From Gossypium raimondii (Eukaryota; Streptophyta; Magnoliopsida; Malvales; Malvaceae), in NCBI RefSeq assembly GCF_025698545.1, contig NC_068577.1, forward strand, positions 3,319,501 through 3,383,500: a stretch of 64,000 bases of DNA, in the 5' to 3' direction. Positions 12,370-24,300 of the stretch are shown one piece after another. The position numbers were made by a program, and so were the translations under genes. Position 1 is the first letter of the stretch. Each line of letters begins with the position of its first letter. The notes under the pieces were generated by a model. That model saw nothing but the letters and a program-made list of their open reading frames with translations, was not told the origin of the DNA and did not search any database.

Positions 12370-12470
12370 GGTTATAACCTGACATCTTTCTGGAACCTTT
12401 TAGAAATTCCTTTGAAAACCACCAAATTAATCCCATCTTTCTCTTCGTCTATCACAACGAAACCCCGATC
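11680..12470. other. intergenic, with TA microsatellite
   Basis: No gene is seen. A small palindromic patch CCGGCGTGTCGACACCGG lies near 11983-12000. A run of TA dinucleotides occupies about 12338-12367, just upstream of the NAC pseudogene. Confidence 0.4.
12338..12367. repeat. (TA)n microsatellite
   Basis: About 15 TA units, roughly 105-130 bases before the ATG of the NAC pseudogene. Such a tract could once have served as its TATA region, but this is inference. Confidence 0.8.
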
Positions 12471-13358
12471 ATGTCAATTGTTAGATCGCAGCTTCAAATT
12501 CCTGTAGGGTTTCGATTTCTTCCCACCAAAGAAGAAATCCTTTGTGATTGCCTTAAACCAATCATCAAGGGAGATCCCATACCTTCTGGTGTGATGATGG
12601 CGGTGCAAATCGCGAACCTTGGAATATTTTCGACCATGATTTGGCAGACTCTTTCTGGAAGTTGAAGAAAAAGAGCACATCAAGAACCGAAAGAACCGCC
12701 GGAGATGGATGTTGGCTCGGACGATATATCAAAAACGTGAAGAACAAGGACGGCGAAGACATAAGGTATGATAAATACTTCACGTACACCAGCAAGAAAT
12801 CAATTGGTCAATGAATTATGCATGAGTTCTCTTTGAAAGACCAAGAAGCTGCTGGTTTGAGTGATTTCGTTATCTGTGAGATTAAGAATAAGGATGCTGC
12901 TGTTGTGAGCCCGGATTACGAAGAAATCAAGAAGAACAAGAAACGTGAGTCGATGGAGGTGCCGTCGGATTCAACAAATGATTTTGCTATCGTGCCCGTC
13001 AGGAATTATATGGCTCCAGAAGCACTGCCACCACCCTTCACTGCATGTTTAAACCAACAACCAAACCCTTGGGACGTTGGCAAGTGTTGGTGGCAATCTT
13101 GGAGTGCCTGATTATAATTCTTGCCTAACCCTTGCTCTATTTTACATGTTTATGATTTAGCTTATATATTCATAAGCTTGTTCATGCATGCTAATTTGTA
13201 TATATATACATCTAGTTTATACGTATATATTTGATTGTCAAAACAAACAATTGGTATTGATTTGCATATCTAGAAAGAAGCTAGTGAGGATGGCGACGTC
13301 AATATTTTCTTCACATTGCAAGAACTGGACAACATTTTGAACTCCGATCAGAGTTGAT
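12471..13358 (+). pseudogene. NAC-domain transcription factor pseudogene
   Basis: The start region reads IPVGFRFLPTKEEIL, matching subdomain A of plant NAC DNA-binding domains (usual form LPPGFRFHPTDEELV). After about 42 codons the reading continues in another frame (one base missing between about 12592 and 12600) as REPWNIFDHDLADSFW, matching subdomains B-C, then CWLGRYIKNVKNKDGED and SKKSIGQ. There a TGA at 12812-12814 takes the place of the conserved Trp of the usual W-V-M-H-E-Y motif; the next residues are IMHEF. The frame then stays open to a stop at 13109-13111. A possible last exon follows an AG at about 13273, ending at TTGA near 13358. The frameshift plus nonsense change make a full protein impossible. 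The domain is also shortened relative to typical NACs (about 150 residues). NAC proteins are nuclear, plant-specific transcription factors. Confidence 0.8.
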
Positions 13359-13359
13359 G

Positions 13360-14730
13360 TAAATGCCTCATGTAACTCTACATATGAATTTTAGTGATGA
13401 ATTTTTTCCCTTCTAAATTTGGAAGGGTTTTCCCACGTAAATTTGGTGTCTCTTTGCATGCCTTTATTTATTTTAATATATTAATAAATTAAATTAAAAA
13501 TAAGAAATAAATCAAGTAATTAAAAAAAACTGTGAATTAGAGGTTAAATTAAATCGAAAGAAGAGACTAAAGGACCGATCGTCAAATTATCCCTAGAAAA
13601 TTACACTCTTTCCTAAATCACGTGGTTCAATGTAGAATTTTAGAAAATTACACTCTTTCCCATTTCAAAACTAAAATTTTAATAATATTATTTTATATTT
13701 TTCCTGTTCTTTCATTTAAATGTATATTAAATATGAATCAAATTAAGCTAACATATTTTTAATTACATGCAAGTTAATACATTTAATTACAATGTACTTT
13801 AGATTTAAATATTTTTATTATCTTAACAGTTATGAAATAGTAGTTTTCATCTTACTATTTGTTTTTAAAATTATATTTAAAAACACGTAACACTATTTCG
13901 GTAATAGATGTAGTGAATTCTGGAGAAAAATGTAAAATTTGTTAATTCAAAGATTTCTTTTGAAAATAAATTGGTTTTGGATATGAGAATAAATGAAAAG
14001 AATTTTAGATTTGAAAGTGTGATCAAAGGACCAAATCGAAAGGTTTGAAAAGATTGAGGACTTAAAGTGCAATTTAATCTTGCTTGGGTTATAAATTGGA
14101 TGAAATGGACTTTCTGACTTGCTTTTAACCCGAGAATTCAAACGGTCTGCAGTGGATTCCCCACCATCTAATTTACTCATTCCAATGGCTTAGAACTACT
14201 GTGATACTTTAGAAGTTTCGCTGAAAAATCAAGAAAGCATTAGAAAACTCGATAACTTCGACGCACAACCAATGAACCATCTCCGCTTCTGCATATATAT
14301 AATTTGCATGGAAATGATAATGGATCCAAAAACTTCGAAGAATCAGTGTTGCATCATCGATAGAGGGATTCGGATATAGCTTAAGCATAATCGTTTTTCG
14401 TGAAAGACTAGCAATTAGAGTTCGTAAAACCAGACCCTTTCTCACCACCTAATTATATGATGCCATGGCAGATTGTATGGCAAAGCCGGAAGACGGAATA
14501 TCCGCAGCAAAGCTTTCCGGCTTAACAGTTTTGGTTCTTCCTATCACTCGTTATAATTTTAATATTTACTGGTTGTTTGATTAAATTTTTATGATAAAAT
14601 CAATCAAATAACCAAACATTTCAATATTACATTATAGTCAAATGAATCAAACATAGTAATCTTAGATTCGTGTGGTCTTACATTAAATCTAGTTAATATT
14701 TTCCTATAATTTTTTCTCTAATTCATCATG
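13360..14730. other. intergenic, no gene seen
   Basis: AT-rich DNA lies between the NAC remnant and the region upstream of ArgC. Minus-strand ORFs at 13947-14180 and 14209-14448 show no domain, and I cannot support them as genes. Confidence 0.4.
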
Positions 14731-14732
14731 TC

Positions 14733-15045
14733 TAGATCTGTTCACTGGTAGGTTACCTGTCCATACTTGAAGGCCCTCTCGAAATTTGAGAAGATTTGAG
14801 CAAAAATATTAGACCCGAAAAATAGATTTAGACAAAAAAGGGTCCATTTAAAATATGGGTCGAGTTCAGGCTTAAACTCTTCCCATTTTTAAAGTTGATG
14901 ATGTTTTATATTATATAATTTATAACATATAAAATTTAAATCTATAGCAATATACAATACTACTATAATGTAAAACCTTAAAAAATTATATATAAAATTA
15001 TATTATAATTATTAAATTAAAATAAATATAAATATATTTTTTAGT
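14733..15045 (+). mobile_element. truncated copy of the hAT-like MITE family
   Basis: It starts TAGATCTGTTCACTGGTAGG and continues with text on 'GACCCGAAAAATAG' and 'GGGTCGAGTTCAGGCTTAAA'. This parallels the complete element at 20980-21381 and the copy at 32424-32943. The right terminal repeat is not found; sequence identity fades near 15045. It sits about 240 bases before the ArgC start codon, so it is part of that gene's upstream region. Confidence 0.5.
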
Positions 15046-15287
15046 TGTAGGGTGCTAAGGTGAAAAGGTTCCGTTGAATTTCGCACGTGCTCTTCTCAGT
15101 TTCTCCACGTCACACAGTTGCACGGAGTTTTCACATGCCTTCAAGGTAACACTAACAAACAAAAGAAAACCCCTTTCTCAGATTCTAGGGTTTTAGGATT
15201 TGATTTGGGTTCTCTAATATTTCAACCATCATCCTTTCTTCTTTTTTCCTGTCTTTGGATTTTGGGGTTCAGAATTTTGTTGGAAAA

Positions 15288-18200
15288 ATGAGCACTGCTA
15301 CTTTCAATTCAATTTGTTTCAATCAAGGTTATTTGCGGAAGGTACGTTTGTTTTCAACCAAAAGCTTTCTGTTTGTTTCCCTAGAAAATGTTGGGGGAAA
15401 ACACACACACGCACAAAATCCAAGTTCATTAGTTTCAAGATATCTTCTTTTTTTTTATTTTTCTTTTACCCCAAAATCTAACTTGGGGTGTTCCAAATTT
15501 TAGGGAGAAGTGAAGATTTCAAAAGTGAAGAATAGAAACCAAAGAGTAAAGTTTTATGTAGGAGGAGCCTCAGTATTATCAACAAAATGCATGCAATCTT
15601 CAGAAAAGAACAAAAAGGAAGTCCGCATTGGTCTCCTTGGTGCTAGTGGTTATACTGGAGCTGAGGTTTGAGTTTATATACAATGTGTTGTTTAGTTGTA
15701 TGTTAATTGTTAAGTATTACAATTAAGTTGATTCTAGCGAAGTTAGTTGTATGTTAATTCTATTTTATTTTCTCACAGATTGTTCGGCTTCTAGCTAACC
15801 ATCCATACTTTGGTATTACATTGATGACTGCTGATAGAAAAGCTGGCCAATCTATGGGTTCAGTGTTTCCTCATTTGATAACACAAGTAAGCAAACAGTC
15901 TTTCTTTGTTCCGAAACTAAAAATTCGAGTTTGGGGCATGAATGAATTTTACTACCATATAATAATTGATTGTAAATGCTGAAGTATGTCATTGTTGTGT
16001 TTTCTTTAGGGTAATTGTTGAGTGCATTGGTTTTTCGCAGGATCTGCCGACCATGGTTTCGGTTAAGGATGCAGACTTTTCCAGTGTGGATGCTGTATTC
16101 TGTTGTTTGCCTCATGGAACTACACAGGTGCTCTGTAATTTCATTACCTGACAGCTTTTCTTCTTTGCAATTAATGTAGTAGATTCATTCTTATCAATTA
16201 TCATGACAAAATTTGTTTATTTTGATATCTTTTAGGATATCATCAAAGGCCTCCCTCGCCATTTGAAGATTGTTGATCTATCTGCAGTATGCTTTTTCAA
16301 TTAACTTATGTTTCTGTTCTTCTAAAGATCTGTTTACATGTCTGGTGCAAAGTTTGCTGATTACGTAATGTTAATGAAATGATTTTCAGGACTTTCGGCT
16401 AAGAGATATCGCTGAGTATGAGGAATGGTATGGTCAACCACATAGCGCTTCAGATTTGCAGGTTCTTCTTTTTATTGTTATATATAAATACAAGATAATT
16501 TCTTTACTTAATACAGTCTACAGAAGTTACTGCACCTAATCATTATATATCACTGCAAGTTCCTTTTGAAAGAATTCTCTTTAACCCCTGAGATTTCCTA
16601 TAGTTACTCTTTTTGCAATTTTTCCTTTTTGGATGGTTTTCTTGTTTCTTTTCTAGGAAGGGGTGCCAAATGATATGGTCTTTTCCATTTCCGTTCTTGA
16701 AAGTTTCTTCTGTTTTGCTTTTTGCTATGTTGTTCTTTATGTTAACTAGTTAGTTTTCCCCATAATCCAGAAAGAAGCTGTATATGGCTTGACTGAGATT
16801 TCAAGAGAGGATGTAAAAAATGCACGCCTAGTTGCTAATCCTGGTTGTTATCCAACATCAATTCAGCTTCCGCTCGTTCCCTTGATAAAGGTTAATGTCC
16901 TTTTATTGTGTTTTAAGTAGTTTCATGTCACAGTTTATTGACTTGAGGAGACAATGTTTTCATTCTTCAATGATGTAGATGTTATATTAATGTTGCTTTT
17001 AATATCTCTACCATATTGAAAATCTTGTTGCGTGATTGCTGTCGTGCCAATGCCATACCATTTGAATCTATCCTTATCCACTTGCAGTGTTTTACTTTTT
17101 TTGCCTTAGACTTGCAGGCTAAACTCATTGAACACAGAAATATCATTATCGACTCAAAATCTGGTGTCAGTGGAGCTGGTTGGCTTCCTTCATTGGCTTC
17201 TACATATACATGCACCTTTTATAAGCTTTTTCTCTATCTTGCCGCGTTCCTTTATTTTTTTTCTGATCCAGGTTACTTTTTCAGGACGTGGAGCCAAAGA
17301 AGCAAATTTATACTCTGAAATAGCTGAAGGCATATATTCTTATGGTGTTACAAAACATCGCCATGGTGAGTATGTGGAGTAAATGCATTCTTGACTTTGG
17401 GGCGTTCATAGTTGTCTACGTCTTGTAATAACGTAAACAGATCCTGGCCTCTCTGAAATTGTTGTACTTATTTTTGTTCTATTCTTTATACCCAATTTAG
17501 AACTGTTAATTCTACTTAATTATTTTATGTAACTATGATAACTTTGGTAGTGGGATGTTTAGTTTTAATGGAACTATTGAGGCCTAAAGTTTATAATATT
17601 GTTATCCTCTTCAATGAAACCTGAGGCTGTGATATTTGTTCTGTTTTGCACTGCAGTTCCCGAAATTGAACAAGGACTATCTGATGCTGCTCAGTCAAAA
17701 ATAAACGTTAGTTTCACACCGCACCTAATGCCAATGGTGAGATGTCTATGCATACCTGTGTTAATAATCAGTGTGTTCCTTTTCCTTTCGAAAGAACTGA
17801 GAACATGGGACTCTCTTTTCCTTAATTGTCATACCAGATCCGTGGAATGCAATCAACAATATACGTCGAAATGTCTCAAGGAGTTACAATGGAGGATTTA
17901 TACCAGCAACTAAGAAAAAGTTACGAGGTACATCTTATCTAGCATGATTGGTTTTATACTTTGTGCATCTCATCTTATTTGAGGGTTCTCAATGGCTGTA
18001 GTTTGCATGTGCCTAAATACTTGTTTTACTTTTTCTTTCCTTTTTTTTTTTTTTCTCAGGATGAAGAATTTGTAAAACTGTTAGACAAGGGAGTTGTACC
18101 ACGTACTCATAATGTTCGCGGTTCCAACTATTGTTTTATGAATGTCTTTCCTGATCGAATACCTGGAAGAGCAATAATCATATCAGTTGTATGTATTAAA

Positions 18201-18374
18201 CGCACGATATTTCAATGTGCTCTCCTCTCATTGTTTTCTGAGCTCTTAAAAAAACCCGTTCTGCAGATTGATAATCTTGTGAAGGGAGCTTCGGGTCAAG
18301 CACTACAAAATCTTAATATAATGCTTGGTTATCCAGAAAATACAGGGCTTCTCTACCAGCCCTTGTTTCCATGA
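15288..18374 (+). CDS. N-acetyl-gamma-glutamyl-phosphate reductase, chloroplastic
   Basis: The product reduces N-acetyl-glutamyl-5-phosphate to the semialdehyde with NADPH (EC 1.2.1.38), the third step of ornithine/arginine synthesis, in plastids. Thirteen exons join in frame at GT-AG sites: 15288-15341, 15504-15665, 15779-15886, 16041-16127, 16236-16286, 16390-16461, 16771-16890, 17118-17178, 17285-17365, 17657-17736, 17838-17927, 18060-18188, 18267-18374, giving 400 aa, the size expected for plant enzymes. Residues 1 to about 55 are Ser/Lys-rich and look like a transit peptide. The NADP-binding motif [12 protein letters not shown] lies near 61-72, FCCLPHGTT near 125-135, and the catalytic cysteine sits in NPGCYPTS at about residue 204. 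Exon 13 ends with [16 protein letters not shown], the usual C-terminus. No stop or frameshift interrupts it, so it is probably functional. A truncated hAT-like element lies just upstream. The equivalent bacterial gene is argC. Confidence 0.95.
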
Positions 18375-19450
18375 CGCACTCTTCCTTCATCTTCTTCACC
18401 CTTCTAAAGTAAGTTCATTGCTTCAGTGTCCATATATACATGTATATATTGTGACCATGTGACTATGCTAGAAAACTATATATACATATGCATATACATT
18501 TATGTTGTGACTATGGTAGAGCTTTGTGCATCAACTTCATAGTTATTGCAGGTGGTAGAGAACTGGAACTGGAATTGCTAATTTTGAGAAGGCCTCCAAT
18601 ATGGTTAGAAAGTGACCAGCCAATGTTTTGTTGAGAAATGGGTAGAGTTGGATGCCTTTGTTGTGTCATGTATGGAAGGCCCTATTTACCATCTTTTTCT
18701 TATCTCAAGTGGGAATCAATAATTATGTTTGAAATAATTTAAAAAAAAAACTTGATTTGCCAAAGCTTAAGATAATTTAATAATAATTTGTACTATCCCT
18801 TACAGCATTTACATGTGGGAACCATCAAAATACCATGTCCTCAAGATCATAAGGATTTTGGAATTTTGTGCATTTTTTTTCTATGGTAGAAATGGAATGT
18901 GGCAGACCATTGAATTTGAAATGATGACAAGACTGTCGGAGAGAAAATTTTAATGCCTGTCTGCAATTTTCACTTTTATATTTTCTTTAGGATGTACAGA
19001 AAATGAAATTTAATAATAATAAATTTCTTTTAGTTCAAGTGGATTGGGAGTTTAATGTTCTTTAAATACAAATTTGGGTTAAAATTTTATGGTAAAAATT
19101 AAACAGTGGAGAGTTCTTAAATAAATTAATAAAACCGACGTTTTAGCTCAATTGATATTGTTATCAGTATATTATAAATTGGTTGAATTGCTGAATTATG
19201 GGTAGTTGTTTAAAAACTTTTAGATTTAAATAATAAATAAATAAACAACAACAAAAAATTAAGGGAAAAGAAGAGAATCTAATTTTGAAGCATGGGACCC
19301 ATGTAGTTGGGTGAGAGCGGTCCAATTGTTTAAAGCACCGCCGTTCAAATGCGGCGAGCCGATTCTTTTACCCTCGTTTTGTACACGACACTCCGATATA
19401 TATATGGACTTCTTGTTTGAGAAATTATTACATCAAGGGGTCAATCATTT
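18375..19450. other. 3' UTR of the ArgC gene, then intergenic
   Basis: The first few hundred bases after the stop probably include the 3' UTR; an apparent GT-AG intron within it could join 18410 to about 18552. AATAAT/AATTATG signals occur near 18717-18730. Beyond 18750 the sequence is AT-rich without a gene. Confidence 0.4.
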
Positions 19451-19451
19451 C

Positions 19452-19932
19452 AGGTTAAATTCTTTGTTTGATCCCTTTATTATGCTCTATTTTGGATTTA
19501 GTTCTCACATCTTAATTTTTCATAATTTAGTCCTTTTACTTTTATAATATTATTAGTTTGTTCAAATAATTAACACCATTAATAGTGATGGATTTTTTTT
19601 AATAAAAATACCTAATACATCAAATTGACATTAATTTTTGGTGTCAAAATAAGTGATTTTAAGAAAAAAGTTCATATCAACATTTTAATTGAAATAGTTA
19701 ATATTCGGGTTAAACTAATGATACTATAAAACTAAAGGAATTACATTACGAACAATTAAAGTACAAAAACTAAAACCCATGTCTTGGCTTGATGGCCAAG
19801 ATGTTCATCGCTCCAAGTGTGGCCTAGATTCGAGTCGCGCTAGTCGCCTCTCTTTTAATTTACTAAAAAAAGAGTATAAAAACTAAATCGCGAATTTAAG
19901 TATAATGGAGAGACTAATACCATAGCTTGACC
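19452..19932. mobile_element. foldback MITE (GGTTAAATTC family) split by a SINE
   Basis: The left arm from 19453 (GGTTAAATTCTTTGTTTGATCC) is inverted relative to the right arm ending GCTTGACC at 19932, with arms of more than 100 bases. Both arms contain the diagnostic 'GATTTAGTTC...ATTTAGTCCTTTT' text. The right arm is interrupted at 19775-19872 by a SINE-like insert, whereas the left arm is continuous. Related right-end sequences occur near 56660-56795. No ORF is present. Confidence 0.65.
19775..19872 (+). mobile_element. 98-bp tRNA-derived SINE-like insertion with 15-bp target duplication
   Basis: The insert carries an A-box-like TGGCTTGATGG (19785-19795) and a B-box-like GATTCGAGTC (19827-19836), 42 bases apart as in tRNA genes, and ends in an A run. 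It is flanked by AGTACAAAAACTAAA (19760-19774) and AGTATAAAAACTAAA (19873-19887), a 15-bp duplication with one mismatch. The other arm of the host MITE lacks the insert, which independently defines its ends. It is shorter than most plant SINEs (commonly about 100-250 bp), so it may be a very compact or truncated one. Confidence 0.65.
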
Positions 19933-20979
19933 ATAAATTCAAACAATGTCTCGTACTTTTTTTAAGGAAAAAAGTTATGAATGTGAAACTTTTTTTTCCT
20001 AGCTATCATGAAAAGCTATAAGTAATTACTATGATGATCTCTTGCACGCTTATTTCAATGGAGTTGTTTTAATTATAATTATATCAGTTTTAATTAAAAT
20101 TAATTATTGTAAGTATTAAATTAAATAATTGACTAATTAATAAAAATAAAATTTCCAGAAAACTCATGTAATTACTGAAACTCGAATATAAGATTTCCAA
20201 CTTCATCCATTGGACCATAATATGACACATCATCAATGACAAAAACAATAAATAGTTAAGGAATTATAAATAAAGACTACTATATTATAAATTTTATCAA
20301 AATACAAGGACTAACAACAAAATTTAACCATATATACACCATTAATGATTTTGGAAGTTAGTATTGAAGATAGGATTGAAATTAGTCAAATCATGAAAAG
20401 CCAATCTAATGTAGGTAAGATAAAGTATCTTTTGATCTTCTTGCAAAGCATATTATAAGATTTTTGGTTGAAAAATTGAAATTGGGCCACACAAAAGAAA
20501 ACACCCAATGTTGGGAAGAAAATATTTTAAATAAATTAAATATAATGTCTGTAATTTTCTAAAAGGAACAATTGCACCACTCAACTACTCTGTTAAAGTA
20601 GACAAAGACACCAAGACCCTTATTTCACTAAAACAACCTTAAAAATATATATATTCTTTTTCACCTTACAGTATTTAATCTCACAAGTACCGCTGTTTTT
20701 ACATTAATTGTGGAAATATGTGAGGTTCTAACATTTAGATTTATATCAATTTTGTTTATTTTTAAATTAGAGATCAAAATTTTAAAATCTTTTATTTATT
20801 TTTAATGTATCAATTATATGTTTTGTTTATCTAGTCGTAAGCTTGGTTATTAAATGCTAATTTGAATCTAACATGGAATGTGTTTCAAAAATGTGGATCA
20901 AATGTTATAACATGTTTTAACCTATCGCATAAACACCTTAAATATCACTTGTTAAAATTTGTTTTTAACACATTTGATC

Positions 20980-21381
20980 TAGACCTGATCATGGGTTGAG
21001 TTGATGTAGAATTTTAAGCCTACTTTTTAGGCTCAGTCTTGACCCGACTAAAAAATGGGTCTAAAATTTTGCTTAAGCCCAACCCATATTAAAAATGTTA
21101 AACCCAAGCTTAACTCGGCCCAACCATAGTATTTCTTTAGATTTTTTTATATAAAAATAAATTTTAAAAAATAAGTCAAATACACTAAAAATATTAAAAT
21201 AAATATTTTCTAATAAATTAAAAATACAAAAAAAAATAGTATAGGCATGTGACTCGATCAAAAAATATATGTCTGAGGCTTGGCTTGTTTAGAAAATAGG
21301 TTTTATTTTTTGTCCAAACTCTCTCATTTTTCAGATGAGCTTTTAGACTTAGGTGGGTGACCTAACCCATTATCAGGTCTA
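20980..21381. mobile_element. 402-bp hAT-like MITE with 8-bp target duplication
   Basis: The ends are imperfect inverted repeats: left TAGACCTGATCATGGGTT, right AACCCATTATCAGGTCTA. Direct copies of ATTTGATC flank it at 20972-20979 and 21382-21389. An 8-bp duplication and a TAG-starting end are typical of the hAT superfamily. The inside has no transposase; it contains text on CTTGACCCGACTAAAAAATG and AAGCCCAACCCATATT shared with copies at 14733 and 32424. It is therefore non-autonomous. Confidence 0.8.
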
Positions 21382-21399
21382 ATTTGATCTAGTGTTGTC

Positions 21400-24300
21400 T
21401 ATTGATGGGTATTTATTGAGGACAAAAGGGCTAAAATAAAAGTAAAAATCTTGATCCATGCACTTAATATGCTTCATGTTAAATTCGAACTTATAATTAA
21501 ACTAAGCGATAGTTTGAGGATTGGATTAGAATAGTTGAAAGATTAAGAAGTAACGTAAGATGGAGGTGAATAAGGTAATAATAGATGGTGTAAGGATGGG
21601 GACAAAAAGATACCCTGACGAAGAGAAGTCACAAAAACGCCATGAAAGTATGAAACAATGGGACTTGTCATCACGTGAAAGATGCTTTTTGATAAGGAAT
21701 TTAAGTGTGTCTGGTTCGAAAAACCCTGTTAAATAAGGTATCTTTTTGTTCTTTGGGTTCAATTGTTCTTTTTTTTCCCAGTTGAGAGGATGTTAATTGA
21801 TGGTGAAAGAAGCAGAAATGATGGGCTCTCATTCACTGAATCTTGTGGAAATTTTTACAAAAAAACACAACAAGCAATCTCTTTATCATTTTTTACATCC
21901 GTGGCGGTGGTAGCGGTCATGGATGAAGCAGATATTTATACCATAAAACATGAAAAAAAATACATACTTTTCTCTTGTTTGCGTTTCTTTTGGATGGATG
22001 TGTGTTTAAAATTTAATCTCATCGTCACCATCAATTTTACACTAACCACAAGTAAATGTAGCGTTTGGAGTGAGTTTGGGGATAAAAGGGAAAACTAATA
22101 GAAGAATAGCACCGTCGCTGCATAAAAAGCCAATTCAAATATATTCCTTTTTCACGAATATAATACGAAAGTGTTGGGACTAAATTTTCAGACATACAGC
22201 TTTACAGATACCATTTTTCTTTCCCTTGGATTCTTCGTTCAAATAGAGTATCCTAATAATAAATCTAGAACATATGATCCTCTTTCTCTCTCTTATTCTT
22301 CTTACAAATATTAACATAATAATAAAAGGTTAAACTGTATAATAACTCCCTGCCCTCTCCATTAATTTAGAATTTAGTCTCTTTTCTAATTTCAAAATTC
22401 AAGTCAAACTGTTAATACACTTATTCTATTTTGTTAAATTCAAGTTCATTACGATGTTATTTTTTTATTTCTAATAAATTTATTAAAGGTTTATGTAAGA
22501 AATAAATAAAATTTAGGTTTAAATGGTAAATATATTTCATCATTTCTAGAATTTTATTGATTTTATATAAAAATATTTTGAAAGGCTGTGTAAATAATTA
22601 TTCCTCGAATGAATTAATATTTACTCATATAGTGAAACATAATTAATTATATACAAAATTGAATAAAATTTCAAAAATAAATATATTTAATTATTAGTTG
22701 AATAAAATGGAATCAAAATCAACCAAATAAAACCCCACAAATTTTCATATACTTTTTTCAACTATAATCTAAATTTTATTTTCTATAGTTTGGCACTATT
22801 TAAAAAATAAAATTCCAAGAGTTAATTATGAAATTTTGCTTATACAATTTAAACATGCAACATGACTTCCTACATAAAATTAAGGGTTTTTATTAAATAA
22901 AATATTAAAATCATTCAAAACATTGGATTTTTCCCTCTCAAAGTTGCAATTAATTTAGGAGGAATTTTATTTTTCTCATCCAATGGTTTTATAGTGAGAA
23001 TAATTTTAATAAAATTTATTAATTATTTTAACTCGTATGGAACAATAATTAAACATTTTATCATATATTTGTTTAGCATAGATTTAAATCGCTCTTGATA
23101 TTATATATAAAAGACTAAAATTAATTAATTAATTAATTATTAAAATGATTTTCGAAAATAAAGGTGATAAAATTAAAAGAAGACAATATTGGTAACATAA
23201 AAAAAAAAAAACAAGACATGAATAGATTCTTTGGTTACAACAACTTACAAGCATCCGACAGAACGAATGATTATATATTTTCACTGTTTTGAGATATAAT
23301 AATTGAAAAAATACAAAAAATTTCTATAAACTTTATTTAATTATTATATATTTGAAATATGAGTGTAAGAAAAAAATTGATTTGAAAGATTAAAAAATTA
23401 TTTATAGAAAATTTTTAAAGAACAATTATTTAAGAAAAGAACATAAATAATTATTTTGGTTTTAATTTTCACTATTACAAACATTCTTTATAACAATATT
23501 TTATTATATAACGGGCAAGTTAGTCGTAAATTAGTTCTTTATAATAATATCTTGACTTAAATTTTAGTAAAATTAGTTTGATAGTCATGTAATAAATTAA
23601 AAGGATCGATCTTGTCATAATTTTAAAATTAACAAAAAAATTTAACAATGTTTAGAATTTAACTTGGATTTTGAAAAATTTTAAAAAGTAAAGGAACTAA
23701 ATTATTTAAAATAAACGTAGATATATAAAAAGTACAAAATTTAAAGCATATTTTTATATTTTGTAAATGGATAATTGTTACTAAAAGATAAATACTTGAA
23801 TACTTTTAAGTTTATAACTTTAATCAACTTTAAGATAATATTTTAAATTAAATCAAAATGACAAAGTTGTTGAAAATTAGCTTAAAAAAGTCAAAATTAA
23901 AACCAATGAAATCAATCTCCAAATTTTAATCATAAAAATTTAACATTACTTTATCTTTTGACCTAACTCAAGGGTTATATATATATATATATAACTATAC
24001 CGATTATATCTCATTATTTTTATATAGTACTTAGAATTACTTATTATTTCTCTTTAACCTATAGATAAGAAGATAATGTCTTTTAACGCACTCGAACTCA
24101 TATTAATAATAATAATCAAACCAATTAAATTAAGATTTAATCAGCATGAAAGAATTACATCTTTATATTCGTTATAGATATAAAATATATATATATAAAA
24201 GGATCCAACAAAATCATAAACATAGGAGAATAATTAAATGTAATTAACTAATAATTAAAACAATAAATAAATAAAGAGATTCTTAATTCTAAGGAAGAGA

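Noticed and set aside
17016..17382. Two overlapping ORFs of 84-100 aa within the ArgC gene
   Set aside because: They read through introns 7 and 8 of the reductase gene; the spliced frame explains the coding part.
19785..19850. Possible functional tRNA gene
   Set aside because: A and B boxes are present, but I cannot fold a full cloverleaf with a 7-bp acceptor stem. The 15-bp duplication and A tail fit a SINE better.
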